From positions 806,001-870,000 of the forward strand of contig NZ_CANNDO010000001.1 of the NCBI RefSeq assembly GCF_947503385.1: 64,000 nucleotides of DNA, read 5' to 3'. This stretch comes from an uncultured Tateyamaria sp. GTDB taxonomy: Bacteria > Pseudomonadota > Alphaproteobacteria > Rhodobacterales > Rhodobacteraceae. Both the position numbers and the translations under genes were made by a program. The notes beneath the pieces were generated by a model that saw only the letters and a program-made list of their open reading frames with translations, was not told the origin of the DNA and ran no database searches. Shown piece after piece: positions 44,787-53,098 of this stretch. Positions within the stretch are counted from its first letter, which is position 1. Each line of letters opens with the position of its first letter.

Positions 44787-45079
44787 CGCTTCATCTGATC
44801 GTTGCCACTGTTCTGATCCTTGCGGCGGGTTGGGCGCTGCCGGGACCCATCGCGCGTGCAACGGGCCTGCCCAGCGGCGCGGTGGCGATCCTGTGCACGG
44901 TCCTGCTGTTTGGGGTCGGGGTCGTGCTGATGTGGCTGATGGACGCCTATGGCCACCCGCTGCGGTTCACCGATCCGACCGAAGAGGGCGCGTTCCTGTT
45001 CTCTGCTGTGGCCCTTTGTATTCCCGGCTGCGTCGCTCTGGCCACGCGCACTGCCATGTTGAAAGGCAAAGACACATGA
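44783..45079 (+). CDS. Membrane protein of the AAA+ operon (98 aa)
   Basis: Coupled by ATGA to its neighbours on both sides. The 98-aa product has an N-terminal span (LIVATVLILAAGWAL), a second (VAILCTVLLFGVGVVLMWLM) and a third (AFLFSAVALCIPGCVALA), with a proline-rich loop YGHPLRFTDPTEEG between. No recognised family. Third of three consecutive small membrane proteins with overlapping ends. Confidence 0.75.
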   Translation: MTLHLIVATVLILAAGWALPGPIARATGLPSGAVAILCTVLLFGVGVVLMWLMDAYGHPLRFTDPTEEGAFLFSAVALCIPGCVALATRTAMLKGKDT

Positions 45080-46410
45080 TCGAGCTTATCAAACGCGGAT
45101 TGATGTTCGGGAACCTGTTCCATGTGGCCTCGCCCGCGTTGGCGGCGCGCTATAACCGGGCGCTTGAACAATTGACCGGCAAGACCACGGGCCTGAGCGA
45201 TTTCTACATCGACATTTCCGGCTACTCGCCCGAGATCGGGCAAGAGTTAGGCGACCCGCTATACCTCAATCAGGACGGCGTGAACCGGCAATTCATCCTT
45301 CTGAGCACGGAACAACGGCGCTGTCCGCTGCTGGACGCGAAATTCTCCATCTCGCGGCCTATCCTGCAAAAGTTTATCACCGAGAACGAGGCCGCCCTGT
45401 TTGCCCTGACCGCCCGCGATGCCGTCGCGGGGGAATTGGTGAATTCCGTCTATGACATCTCGCATCCTGCGCGCCTGTTCGATCTGCGCGCGATCACGGT
45501 GGAGGCGGATACGACCACTGGCACTGTGCGCAATGCAGCCAAACTGGCGGGCAAGATCGACACATTTCTGGGCGAAGAGGACGCGTGGTTCGACGACGTC
45601 CTGATCGGTGAGATGATCCAGTTGGCCGGTGATACCGGTGACGTCACGCGCGCGCCCGTTACGCTCAAACCCCTGACCATCGAAGCGGGCAATTTCTGGA
45701 CGGCGCATTTTGGCGGGGTTTACGTGTTCCAGACGCTGGATCACCCGGCGGTTATCGGCAGTGTGTCAGCGCCGGAGGATGTGCCGATCAAGTACAGCTT
45801 TGACCTGACAGACAGGAACCGCATCGCCAAGTTCTTTGAATACAACGATCTGGTGGAACCCATCGTCAAGGCACGCGGCATCGACGGCGCAGCGATCCTG
45901 CGCCAGAAGATGGACTTCATCCTGATTTCTACCGTGGCGCAGGCCGGTGTGGATCTGACCGGCACCACGCGGCGGGACATGCGGATGCTCACCCGGCGTC
46001 ATCACGATATCCTGCCCGACGAATTCCACGCGCTGGCCGATCTGGTGAACTGGGCGGAACACGGCGGATCGTGGCCCCGCATCTCGTCCGAGCACCCGGC
46101 CTATTTCTACACCTTGCGCGCGGCGGATACCGACGTTGCACCGCTCGTCAATATGCTGCTGTCGGAGCTGTGCCCGCGTGACGTGCGCCAGTTGTTCATC
46201 TGCCATAAACAGGCGTTCTATGCCGCCTATGCATCATGGCCTGCACCCAAACAGGAATATGTCGCGCAATATCTCGAAGCGGAGTATCAAGCGGACAAGA
46301 TGGGTGTGCGCACGGCGCTGTTTGGTCACGATGCGCCGATGGAAGAGCCCGCCACACCTGCGCCGGACATGATCGCCCGTGTGGGCCCGTGGGGCGCAGT
46401 GAGGAGATAG
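45076..46410 (+). CDS. Orphan 444-aa soluble protein of the AAA+ operon
   Basis: Start overlaps the previous stop (ATGA). The chain opens with an amphipathic stretch (MIELIKRGLMFGNLFHVA) that could lie on a membrane surface, much like PspA's first helix. It continues as a mixed alpha/beta protein (FYIDISGYSPEIGQELGDPL; QFILLSTEQRRCPLLDAKFS) and ends in a disordered Pro/Glu-rich tail. No catalytic motif or named domain is apparent. Two candidate protein-interaction segments are helices near residues 115-135 and 355-400. One of two large orphan soluble proteins of this locus. Confidence 0.75.
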   Translation: MIELIKRGLMFGNLFHVASPALAARYNRALEQLTGKTTGLSDFYIDISGYSPEIGQELGDPLYLNQDGVNRQFILLSTEQRRCPLLDAKFSISRPILQKFITENEAALFALTARDAVAGELVNSVYDISHPARLFDLRAITVEADTTTGTVRNAAKLAGKIDTFLGEEDAWFDDVLIGEMIQLAGDTGDVTRAPVTLKPLTIEAGNFWTAHFGGVYVFQTLDHPAVIGSVSAPEDVPIKYSFDLTDRNRIAKFFEYNDLVEPIVKARGIDGAAILRQKMDFILISTVAQAGVDLTGTTRRDMRMLTRRHHDILPDEFHALADLVNWAEHGGSWPRISSEHPAYFYTLRAADTDVAPLVNMLLSELCPRDVRQLFICHKQAFYAAYASWPAPKQEYVAQYLEAEYQADKMGVRTALFGHDAPMEEPATPAPDMIARVGPWGAVRR

Positions 46411-46413
46411 GAG

Positions 46414-46677
46414 ATGGCCGTGATCCGACTGTTCATTATCGTCTTTGTGGTGCTGAGCATTATTTACATCAGCCTCAGCTTTTACAGCCGGGCGCGCGCC
46501 CGTGACCGGCTTGAGGCCGAATGGGACGCAGGCGGCATCGACATGCCCCGCGATGCCTATGTGCGTCATGGGCTGACGGATTACGACGGGTCGCTGCGGC
46601 GCAAGCTGATCCTTGGGGTTTATGTCGTGCCCATGGCGGTTGTCGGCCTTATCATCTATCTCGTGAACTTCGCCTGA
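46414..46677 (+). CDS. Small two-span membrane protein (87 aa)
   Basis: Follows the 444-aa gene by three bases, with AGGAGATAGGAG before the ATG. One span at the very N-terminus (VIRLFIIVFVVLSIIYISLS) is followed by a charged cytosolic middle (RARARDRLEAEWDAGG, then DGSLRRKLI). A second span closes the chain (GVYVVPMAVVGLIIYLV). This fits a hairpin with its charged loop inside the cell. Family unknown. Confidence 0.8.
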   Translation: MAVIRLFIIVFVVLSIIYISLSFYSRARARDRLEAEWDAGGIDMPRDAYVRHGLTDYDGSLRRKLILGVYVVPMAVVGLIIYLVNFA

Positions 46678-46688
46678 AGGGGACGCAT

Positions 46689-47330
46689 ATGCGCTATATC
46701 GGCTGGACACTTCTGATTGCCTTTTGGGTCGCCGTGGGGGCCGGGCTGCACTACACCCTGCCGCAACGCGACATTGTGCGAGTTGTGCGGGTGTTTGAAG
46801 AACGTCAGGACCTCAACGACTGGACCCGCCTGTTCTGGTCGCGTCCGGATGAACAATCCGACACGTTGATCAACCGCGATGTGCAATTCATCCAGACGGT
46901 GCGCGCCAACGGACGGCCCATGGTGTACCGGAACGAAGACACCGGCTGGAGTTGGCCGCCCTATTTCAAGTTCGACACCTCGAACCTGTTCACCGAGGCT
47001 GCCGACGCCGTTTCAACCCGCGCCGAGCCGGAATGGTTCGTGATCACGCATTACGGCTGGCGGAACGAATTTCTGACGATCTTTCCCAACGCCGTTTCGA
47101 TCCGGCAGGTCGACGGGCCGGATGCGTCCAAGGGCATCCCATGGGTGAACATCCTCGTCCTGACGATCATTGCGGCGATTTTCTATGCCATCTGGGTGCG
47201 CTGGCGGCGTTTCCGCAGGCGCCGTATCGATCCCACGCTGGAGGAATGGCAGGACAACTGGGAAGCCGCCGGTGACGCGGTTGAGAAAAAGCGCGGCCGT
47301 TTCCGGCGGTGGCTCAACACCTGGAAGTAA
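46689..47330 (+). CDS. DUF1523 membrane protein, last gene of the AAA+ operon
   Basis: A 213-aa protein of the DUF1523 family. N-terminal anchor YIGWTLLIAFWVAVGAGLHY leads into the family signature TLPQRDIVRVVRVFEER. A periplasmic domain with WSWPPYFKFDTSNL and FVITHYGWRNEFLTIFPNAV follows. A second span (ILVLTIIAAIFYAIWV) and a very basic cytosolic tail (RRFRRRRID) close it. The tail, rich in arginine, may contact phospholipid or the other cytosolic subunits. Start at 46689 after AAGGGGA. No function is established for the family. Confidence 0.85.
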   Translation: MRYIGWTLLIAFWVAVGAGLHYTLPQRDIVRVVRVFEERQDLNDWTRLFWSRPDEQSDTLINRDVQFIQTVRANGRPMVYRNEDTGWSWPPYFKFDTSNLFTEAADAVSTRAEPEWFVITHYGWRNEFLTIFPNAVSIRQVDGPDASKGIPWVNILVLTIIAAIFYAIWVRWRRFRRRRIDPTLEEWQDNWEAAGDAVEKKRGRFRRWLNTWK

Positions 47331-47336
47331 GGGGGT

Positions 47337-47355
47337 GATGGGCAGAATGCCCATC
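47337..47355. terminator. Palindromic hairpin between convergent operons
   Basis: GATGGGCA (47337-47344), loop GAA, TGCCCATC (47348-47355), six bases after the DUF1523 stop and abutting the methyltransferase stop codon at 47356. No T-run; it may serve both operons as a 3'-end structure. Confidence 0.55.
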
Positions 47356-48465
47356 CTACGCAAGCGGGTCGGTCCGGTAGAGACGCACACGCAGGCCGCC
47401 ATGGGCGATGGGCGGACCATCGGGCAGAAATGGCAGATCGCAGGTTTTGGCCAGCGATGGTTCGCTGGTCACGATCCCCACACGCCAACCCGAAAAGCGT
47501 GTGCGCAGCGCCTCGCCCAGCTTTGCATAGACAGGATAAAGCGCTTTTTTGTTGCCGATCCGTGCGCCGTAAGGTGGGTTGACCATCACCAGACCGGCGG
47601 CGGCACCGGGTGGCTCGATCTTCATGGCGTCGGCGGTATCGAAGGTGATCAGGTCGGACACGCCCGCCCGCTCCGCGTTTTGCTGCGCCATCTGGATGAC
47701 GCCCTGATCGCGGTCTGACCCGTAATGCGTCACAGCAGGCGTAGCGCGGCGAGCCGTCACCCGCAGGGCGGCGACTGCATCCGCGTCGAACCCGCGCAAT
47801 TGCTCAAAGGCAAAGCTGCGCGCGCGTCCAGCCTGCAATCCTGCCGACATCTCGGCCGCCTCAAGCACAAAGGTGCCCGACCCGCACATCGGATCCAGAA
47901 CAGGCTGGGTTCCGTCATATCCGCACTGCCGCAAAAAAGCCGCCGCGATGGTCTCGCGCAGCGGCGCCTTGCCCACCGCCGGCTTGGTGCCGCGTTTGTG
48001 CAGCGGATCGCCGGACGTATCCACGCTGACCGTCACGCGATTGTCGTCGATCCGTATCTTGAGTGTCACCGGCGCGTCTGCGGCCACCGTGAACCCACAG
48101 GCCTCAAGCCCACCCGCGACGCGGCTGGTCGCAGCACCCGCATGGTAGATCTTGGACTTGCGCGATGTCGCCACCTCGACCCTTACCGGCACAGCGGGGT
48201 CCAGAACCGCGCCCCAATCGAACTTGTGCGAGCGTTTATCGAGCTGTGCGAGGTGAAAGGCCATGAACGACCCCATCCGCCACAGCACCCGCGTGGCGCA
48301 GCGCAGTTCCAGATTGGCGCGCCACAGATCGGGCCAGTCGCCCGCAATCTCGACCCCGCCGGGCGTGACTGCGCCCAGCGTGAAACCGGCGGCGCGTGCT
48401 TCGTCGGCGAGCACGGCCTCAAGGCCGGGCAGGGTGATAGCGTAGATACTGGGACCGTCAGACAT
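47356..48465 (-). CDS. THUMP-domain class I RNA methyltransferase (RlmL N-domain-like)
   Basis: A 369-aa SAM-dependent methyltransferase. The THUMP RNA-binding region spans about 45-150 (RVEVATSRKSKIYHAGA). The methyltransferase domain holds VLDPMCGSGTFVLEAAE and the catalytic NPPYGARIG. It matches single-domain RlmL/YpsC-type enzymes that make m2G in 23S rRNA; the second (RlmK) half of E. coli RlmL is absent. Start at 48465 (MSDGPSI) or four codons earlier. Converges with the AAA+ operon. Confidence 0.88.
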   Translation of the reverse strand: MSDGPSIYAITLPGLEAVLADEARAAGFTLGAVTPGGVEIAGDWPDLWRANLELRCATRVLWRMGSFMAFHLAQLDKRSHKFDWGAVLDPAVPVRVEVATSRKSKIYHAGAATSRVAGGLEACGFTVAADAPVTLKIRIDDNRVTVSVDTSGDPLHKRGTKPAVGKAPLRETIAAAFLRQCGYDGTQPVLDPMCGSGTFVLEAAEMSAGLQAGRARSFAFEQLRGFDADAVAALRVTARRATPAVTHYGSDRDQGVIQMAQQNAERAGVSDLITFDTADAMKIEPPGAAAGLVMVNPPYGARIGNKKALYPVYAKLGEALRTRFSGWRVGIVTSEPSLAKTCDLPFLPDGPPIAHGGLRVRLYRTDPLA

Positions 48466-48511
48466 GCGCCCGTGCATAGCGCGTCAGCCCAAACGGTACG
48501 AGCGGATATTC

Positions 48512-50089
48512 TCAATCGGCAAAGAGGTAATCAACCGCAGCAATCTCGCGCGCCTTGTCCTCTGGCACCGCAAGAAAACGCGACAGCGCCTTGGCATTGT
48601 CGTCGACGTCCGCATTTTCGCGAATCTGCTCGAGATGTTCGAATTCCGCGTCGCGGATGCGGTCGCTTTCAAAGGTCATGTCGTTGCGGATCGTGGGCAA
48701 TAACCGCTCCAGCGTTTCCGGTGCTGTCTGTTCACCGGCCAACCCCACGCGCATCGCATGACCAATCAGATAGCTGTCAGAAAAGTTGCACTGGATTTCC
48801 AGCATCCGCGTGATCGACCGGTCGCCTGCAAAATCCTGCAACAGGTCCAGTTCGCCCGGATCCATACACACGATCAGCCGGTCCGTTTCGTAATAGTCGA
48901 ACAGCATCCGCATCAGTGCGCGGCGGTGGCGGGTGCGCTTGCTCAGCGTGGTCTGGATCCCGCCCAGATCGGGCAGCGGCGTGTGCTCTTCGTTGAACAG
49001 GTATTCGATGGTCGGCACATTGGTCATGATGCGGATGCGTTCCAGCAGCCGCTTGGCCACGTGCCATTTCTTGCAAATGATGATCATCAGCTCGCGATTG
49101 CGGCCCAGCGTGCTTTCTGTTTCCCAGAACCGCGTGGCAAAGCGCCGTCCGATCCGGCCTCGGCCGGTCAGGAACTTGAACAGGCTCGCCCCTTCGTTCG
49201 AGATTTGGAACTGCACGTTTTCCGCGGCATAAAGCAGGCCCAAGCGCCGTTTCAGGTCCTGCGCTTCGGGGCTGATCTTGCGGGCGAACAGGAAATCCTG
49301 GCTCAGCAGCAGGTCATAGTGGTCGTCGTAGAATGTGACGGGCATCCCGTAGTCGGTGAACATCAGAAAGGTCAGCGTGCGTGTGCGGATTTCCTCTTCG
49401 GGCACTAGATGGCGCACGATGGTCTGAAAAAACGTCTCATCCGGAATCCATGTGGTGCGGAAAAACCGCATCACGTCCCGGCGCTGGCGGGTGAAATCCA
49501 AAACCCATTCGATTGTGCGGCGGCGCAGGCACCACCACTGGCTGCCGATCATCACTTGCAAGTCGTGGGGCACCTCGCGGGTCAGACCAAACCGTTTCTG
49601 GGTGTTGAAGCTGGCATAAAACAACCGCTTGTGTTTGCGCTCGTTGAAGAAGTGGCGGTAGATCAACCGCTCTTCCTTGAAGCCCGTCTTGATCCAGTCG
49701 CTTTCGAAATAGTCGAAGCTCTCGATAAAATCAGCGTCGTTCTCATCAAGGAACTTGTGCGTGTATTCCGCGGACTTTATCGCCATGCAATCGCCGGACA
49801 GCATGTAGAAATGCGTGGCGCGCGGAAATGCCTTTACCGCTGATTCCACAGCATAAAGTGTTGCCTGAACAAGGCTCCATTCGCCCCAGCCACATTTGAT
49901 CCGACGTTTGGCGAATGTCACGTTGGGGTTGTCGTCCAACGCCGCGCGTATCTGTGCAAACGCACGCGCATCGGCCCGCGCGTCAAAGTGGATGGACATG
50001 TAATCGCCCGCCGCTGTCAGCCGCTCTGCCTGCTTGATGATGGCCTCTGGGTCTTTGTGACACAGCAGGATGTAGGCGATTTTTGCCAT
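48512..50089 (-). CDS. GT14-family (core-2/I-branching) beta-1,6-N-acetylglucosaminyltransferase with C-terminal DUF5928-type region
   Basis: A 525-aa glycosyltransferase. The N-terminal 280 residues match the core-2/I-branching fold: IAYILLCHKDPEAI at the start, CGWGEWSLVQATLYAVESA, HFYMLSGDCMAIKS, and SQWWCLRRRTIEWVL. The remaining 240 residues form a separate helical region (FQISNEGASLFKFLTGRG onward) of the type seen only in alphaproteobacterial members. It should add sugar to a surface polysaccharide. Divergent from a sulfotransferase gene across an AT-rich 141-bp promoter region, which suggests joint building of a sulfated glycan (inference). Confidence 0.85.
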   Translation of the reverse strand: MAKIAYILLCHKDPEAIIKQAERLTAAGDYMSIHFDARADARAFAQIRAALDDNPNVTFAKRRIKCGWGEWSLVQATLYAVESAVKAFPRATHFYMLSGDCMAIKSAEYTHKFLDENDADFIESFDYFESDWIKTGFKEERLIYRHFFNERKHKRLFYASFNTQKRFGLTREVPHDLQVMIGSQWWCLRRRTIEWVLDFTRQRRDVMRFFRTTWIPDETFFQTIVRHLVPEEEIRTRTLTFLMFTDYGMPVTFYDDHYDLLLSQDFLFARKISPEAQDLKRRLGLLYAAENVQFQISNEGASLFKFLTGRGRIGRRFATRFWETESTLGRNRELMIIICKKWHVAKRLLERIRIMTNVPTIEYLFNEEHTPLPDLGGIQTTLSKRTRHRRALMRMLFDYYETDRLIVCMDPGELDLLQDFAGDRSITRMLEIQCNFSDSYLIGHAMRVGLAGEQTAPETLERLLPTIRNDMTFESDRIRDAEFEHLEQIRENADVDDNAKALSRFLAVPEDKAREIAAVDYLFAD

Positions 50090-50230
50090 ATGAGAAACTT
50101 AACTGCCCCTTTACGCAGGATTGTTTACGTAGATAAGACTAAGCAGAGATTGAATAAACACAATTTCTTTGCTTTTTTGACGTTAAGGTAAGCCGTGCTG
50201 CAACGCGGCGTGTGTATGAGGACGAGCAAA

Positions 50231-51049
50231 ATGGGATTTCCCGGTACCTGGATGACGGAAAGTGAGAGCGTCGTGTACCGTGTGGTGCCGAAATGCGCCT
50301 GCTCCACTATTGGTCAGATCATGTTCTATTCCGATCATGGTGCCTTCTTTGACGGCGATATCCATGACGCGCAGGGCGGTATGCACAAGTGGGCGCTTGA
50401 ATCGAGCCAGCCGATCATCACCGAGAATGTGAAAACCCACGGCTCTTACGCTTTCACCTGCGTGCGCAACCCCTACACTCGTATCCTGTCGTCCTTTTTC
50501 GACAAGATTTGCGGCATTCAGCGCAATGGCAAACGCTATCGCGGCAACCTTGTCCCGCTTTTGATCCAGAAATACGGGATCGAGGTGGGCGGCGACGACG
50601 GCAAGGAGGAGTTCGACCAGATCCAGTCCTTCCGACGCTTTTTGCTGTTTGCGCGCGACACCATCCGCTGGCGCCGCCCGATGGAGCCGGACATTCACTG
50701 GTCTGCAATGTCGGGCCACGTGAGCACGTTCATCGTGAACGGGGGGCGCTATGACAAGATCATCTGGACCGAAAAGTTCAACGAAGGCATGGCCGACGTG
50801 ATGAAGGCGATTGATACGCCGAACAAGGTCGATCTCAAGAACGTCCCACGCTTCAACGAAAGCGAAGGGCACGGGCCGAAACGCGCGCACCCGGTCGAGG
50901 ATTATTTCGACGATCTGTCCATGCACTTGGTCTACGAAATCTACAAACGCGATTTCGAAGTCTTCAAATATGATTTCGAAGACCCTGCGAACAAGCTACC
51001 CATTGCCGAGATTGATCTCGACGAAGTTCACAAAAAACTGGGCGAATAG
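50231..51049 (+). CDS. Carbohydrate sulfotransferase-family protein
   Basis: A 272-aa sulfotransferase, transferring sulfate from PAPS to an acceptor, likely sugar. The 5'-phosphosulfate loop is RVVPKCACSTIGQI and the 3'-phosphate motif CVRNPYTRILSSFFDK. The PKCACST form is that of sulfotransferase family 2. There is no signal peptide or anchor, unlike eukaryotic Golgi homologues, so it acts in the cytoplasm. The ATG at 50231 with GAGGA eight bases upstream is preferred over one at 50216. Opposite the GT14 gene. Confidence 0.86.
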   Translation: MGFPGTWMTESESVVYRVVPKCACSTIGQIMFYSDHGAFFDGDIHDAQGGMHKWALESSQPIITENVKTHGSYAFTCVRNPYTRILSSFFDKICGIQRNGKRYRGNLVPLLIQKYGIEVGGDDGKEEFDQIQSFRRFLLFARDTIRWRRPMEPDIHWSAMSGHVSTFIVNGGRYDKIIWTEKFNEGMADVMKAIDTPNKVDLKNVPRFNESEGHGPKRAHPVEDYFDDLSMHLVYEIYKRDFEVFKYDFEDPANKLPIAEIDLDEVHKKLGE

Positions 51050-51087
51050 GCCCTCACAGCGCAGGTACGCGCCTCGGTTCGCTGGAC

Positions 51088-51477
51088 CTACGGCGTGACG
51101 TCTTGCCCCTCGCCTGCCGGGGCATCGGCCCATGGGGGCGCATCAGCGACGAATTCGTGGAATGTGTTTCGAATGCCGGGATCATCGTCGAGGCACTGTG
51201 CGTTGACCGGAAATGACGCGTCCGGTGACAGCGGCTCACCCAGCGATGTGCCGCAAGTCCGGCAAAATGATCGGGTGTAGGTAAAGGGCGCTTGTGGCTC
51301 AAGGGTCGCGATATGCGTTGGATCACTGTCCAGCCGAAATTGTTCGCGTTTCACAAATACGATGGTTGACGCGCCAAGTTTTCGGCACCGCGAACAATGA
51401 CATGTGCCCATGGCGCTGGGCGCACCTTTGATCACAAAGCGCACCAGACCGCAGGCGCAGCTTCCCTTGATATCCAT
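51088..51477 (-). CDS. GFA-family zinc protein (CENP-V/glutathione-dependent formaldehyde-activating fold)
   Basis: A 129-aa zinc-binding protein with the GFA cysteine pattern: GSCACGLVRF, CHCSRCRKLGAS and SFCRTCGTSLG. The founding member was reported to speed S-hydroxymethylglutathione formation, but most members are uncharacterised. Start at 51477 after AAGGA. Shares a 112-bp intergenic region with the divergent WYL regulator, and a perfect 10-bp inverted repeat lies within it. It is therefore the likely target of that regulator. Confidence 0.85.
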   Translation of the reverse strand: MDIKGSCACGLVRFVIKGAPSAMGTCHCSRCRKLGASTIVFVKREQFRLDSDPTHIATLEPQAPFTYTRSFCRTCGTSLGEPLSPDASFPVNAQCLDDDPGIRNTFHEFVADAPPWADAPAGEGQDVTP

Positions 51478-51522
51478 TCCTTTTGTCCTTGTGTTGTCTC
51501 GCCTGCCCCTTTTTAGCCTGCC

Positions 51523-51548
51523 CATGCTGACAGCATGGTGTCAGCATG
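51523..51548. promoter_or_regulatory. Operator between GFA and WYL-regulator genes
   Basis: CATGCTGACA (51523-51532) and TGTCAGCATG (51539-51548) are perfect inverted 10-bp arms with a 6-base centre. It lies 46 bases from the GFA start and 42 from the WYL regulator start, the position expected of an operator controlling both genes. Confidence 0.8.
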
Positions 51549-51589
51549 ATCGGGTAGACTGGCCTGAGGTCTTTCAGAAGGAGCGGCGC

Positions 51590-52261
51590 ATGAGACGCGC
51601 AGACCGATTATTCGAGACCATTGAGATCCTCAGGCGCGCGCGGCACCCGATCTCCGCTCACGCAATTGGGGCAGAACTGGGCGTGACCAAATGGACGGTT
51701 TACCGCGATATGTCGGCCCTCATGGGGCAAGGCGTTCCCATCGAGGGGGAGGCAGGTGTCGGCTATGTGCTCAACGCAGGGTTCCATATGCCGCCGCTCA
51801 TGTTGACCGCGGCCGAGATCGAAGCCGCCGTGCTTGGCGCGCAGTGGGTGCAGACACGGGGCGAACGCGAATTGTCACAGGCTGCCGCGGGGCTGATTTC
51901 AAAGATCGAAGCGGTGTCACCGGCCAGCGCGCGCGCCTCTTTTTTAGCACCGGCTACGAGCGTTGCCCCCGTGGCCCAACCCCAAGAGCATCTGAGTGCG
52001 GCAGACATCCGGCTGTCCATTCGGCGTCGGACCAAGATCCAATTGATTTACCGCGATGAAAGTGGAGCAGAAACGGATCGTGTGATCTGGCCGATCCTCT
52101 TGGGCTATCGTGATGTGGGGCGGATCGTGGCGGCGTGGTGCGAACTGCGGCACGGGTTTCGATACTTCCGCACAGAGCGGATCGTTCAGGCCGACATGCT
52201 GACGGACAAAATCCCGCGTCGCATGGACCTGTTGCGCGCGGAATGGGCTGCGGCGATGTAG
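51590..52261 (+). CDS. HTH/WYL-domain transcriptional regulator (YafY type)
   Basis: A 223-aa regulator. N-terminal HTH_11 winged helix (HPISAHAIGAELGVTKWTVY, then RDMSALMGQGVPIEGEAGVG). A WYL-type ligand domain follows with TKIQLIYRDESGAETDRVIW and RIVAAWCELRHGFRYFRTER, where the WYL triad appears as AWC. These proteins sense small ligands or nucleic acid. Start at 51590 after AAGGAG. Likely binds the palindrome at 51523-51548 and controls itself and the divergent GFA gene. Confidence 0.88.
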   Translation: MRRADRLFETIEILRRARHPISAHAIGAELGVTKWTVYRDMSALMGQGVPIEGEAGVGYVLNAGFHMPPLMLTAAEIEAAVLGAQWVQTRGERELSQAAAGLISKIEAVSPASARASFLAPATSVAPVAQPQEHLSAADIRLSIRRRTKIQLIYRDESGAETDRVIWPILLGYRDVGRIVAAWCELRHGFRYFRTERIVQADMLTDKIPRRMDLLRAEWAAAM

Positions 52262-52315
52262 GTCGAACGCCAAACCTTCGGAAACGCTGCGACGCGCGAC
52301 GGCTGATCCGCCGGA

Positions 52316-52990
52316 TTACTGCATCAATGCGGCGAGCCGTGCGGCGATGGCGGCGCTGCCCTTGGGGGATGGGTGCAGCAGGTCGCTGTCGTGAAAGCTG
52401 CGGTCGCCGTTGGGCACAAGGTCGCTGTTGGACACGAAGACAACGCCCGGATCGCGTGCGGCCAGTGCGGCAATCCGCGCTTCCAACGCGGAGCCGATGG
52501 CGACGCAGCCTTCAACAGGGGACCGAAACCCCGGCGTGCGCAGATATCCCACATAGGCCACGCGCGTCCCCTTGGCCCGGATGCGCCCGATCAACGTGGG
52601 AATGGCACCGCTGGTCCCGTCCGCAGAGATCAGACGCTCCAGTTGACCCCGGCACTTGCCGCAGCCGCAGCCCCGCCACAGATCGTTGCCGCCGCCGTTC
52701 AGGACAATCCAATCCCAGTCGCCCGCCACGAACTGCCGTTCGATGCGCAGGCCAAGGCTTCCGCTGATGGGCAATGGGTAGAGGTAGCTCGCCCCCGGCA
52801 CCGACCGGTCCACCACCGGTTGGCCCAACCGCGCCTCCAGCGCATCCGACACGGCGCGGCCTGATCCAGCATTCCACGCCAACAGGCTGTCACCCATCGC
52901 CATGATGCGCGCCTGCCCGCCCGACGGCACAGGCTCCACACATCCAACCAGAAAAAACAGGGCCGCAAGGGCGCAAATCACGCGTCGCAT
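52316..52990 (-). CDS. SGNH/GDSL-family lipoprotein hydrolase
   Basis: A 224-aa predicted outer- or inner-membrane lipoprotein: [17 protein letters not shown] is a signal peptide with lipobox LVGC. The mature enzyme has the GDSL block [10 protein letters not shown], the GxND block [10 protein letters not shown] and the catalytic D/H in [11 protein letters not shown]. An unusual CGCGKC cluster follows the third block. Should be an esterase or lipase acting in the periplasm; substrate unknown. Start at 52990 after GAGGA. Divergent from smpB. Confidence 0.87.
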   Translation of the reverse strand: MRRVICALAALFFLVGCVEPVPSGGQARIMAMGDSLLAWNAGSGRAVSDALEARLGQPVVDRSVPGASYLYPLPISGSLGLRIERQFVAGDWDWIVLNGGGNDLWRGCGCGKCRGQLERLISADGTSGAIPTLIGRIRAKGTRVAYVGYLRTPGFRSPVEGCVAIGSALEARIAALAARDPGVVFVSNSDLVPNGDRSFHDSDLLHPSPKGSAAIAARLAALMQ

Positions 52991-53098
52991 CAATCCGTCC
53001 TCAAAGTGCCCCGACATCCTTTAATCAAACCGTTCAGATTCGGTGAAGCCCTCACAAAGCCTTGCGAGCATGAGGCCGACAGCCTACATGCCCAAACC

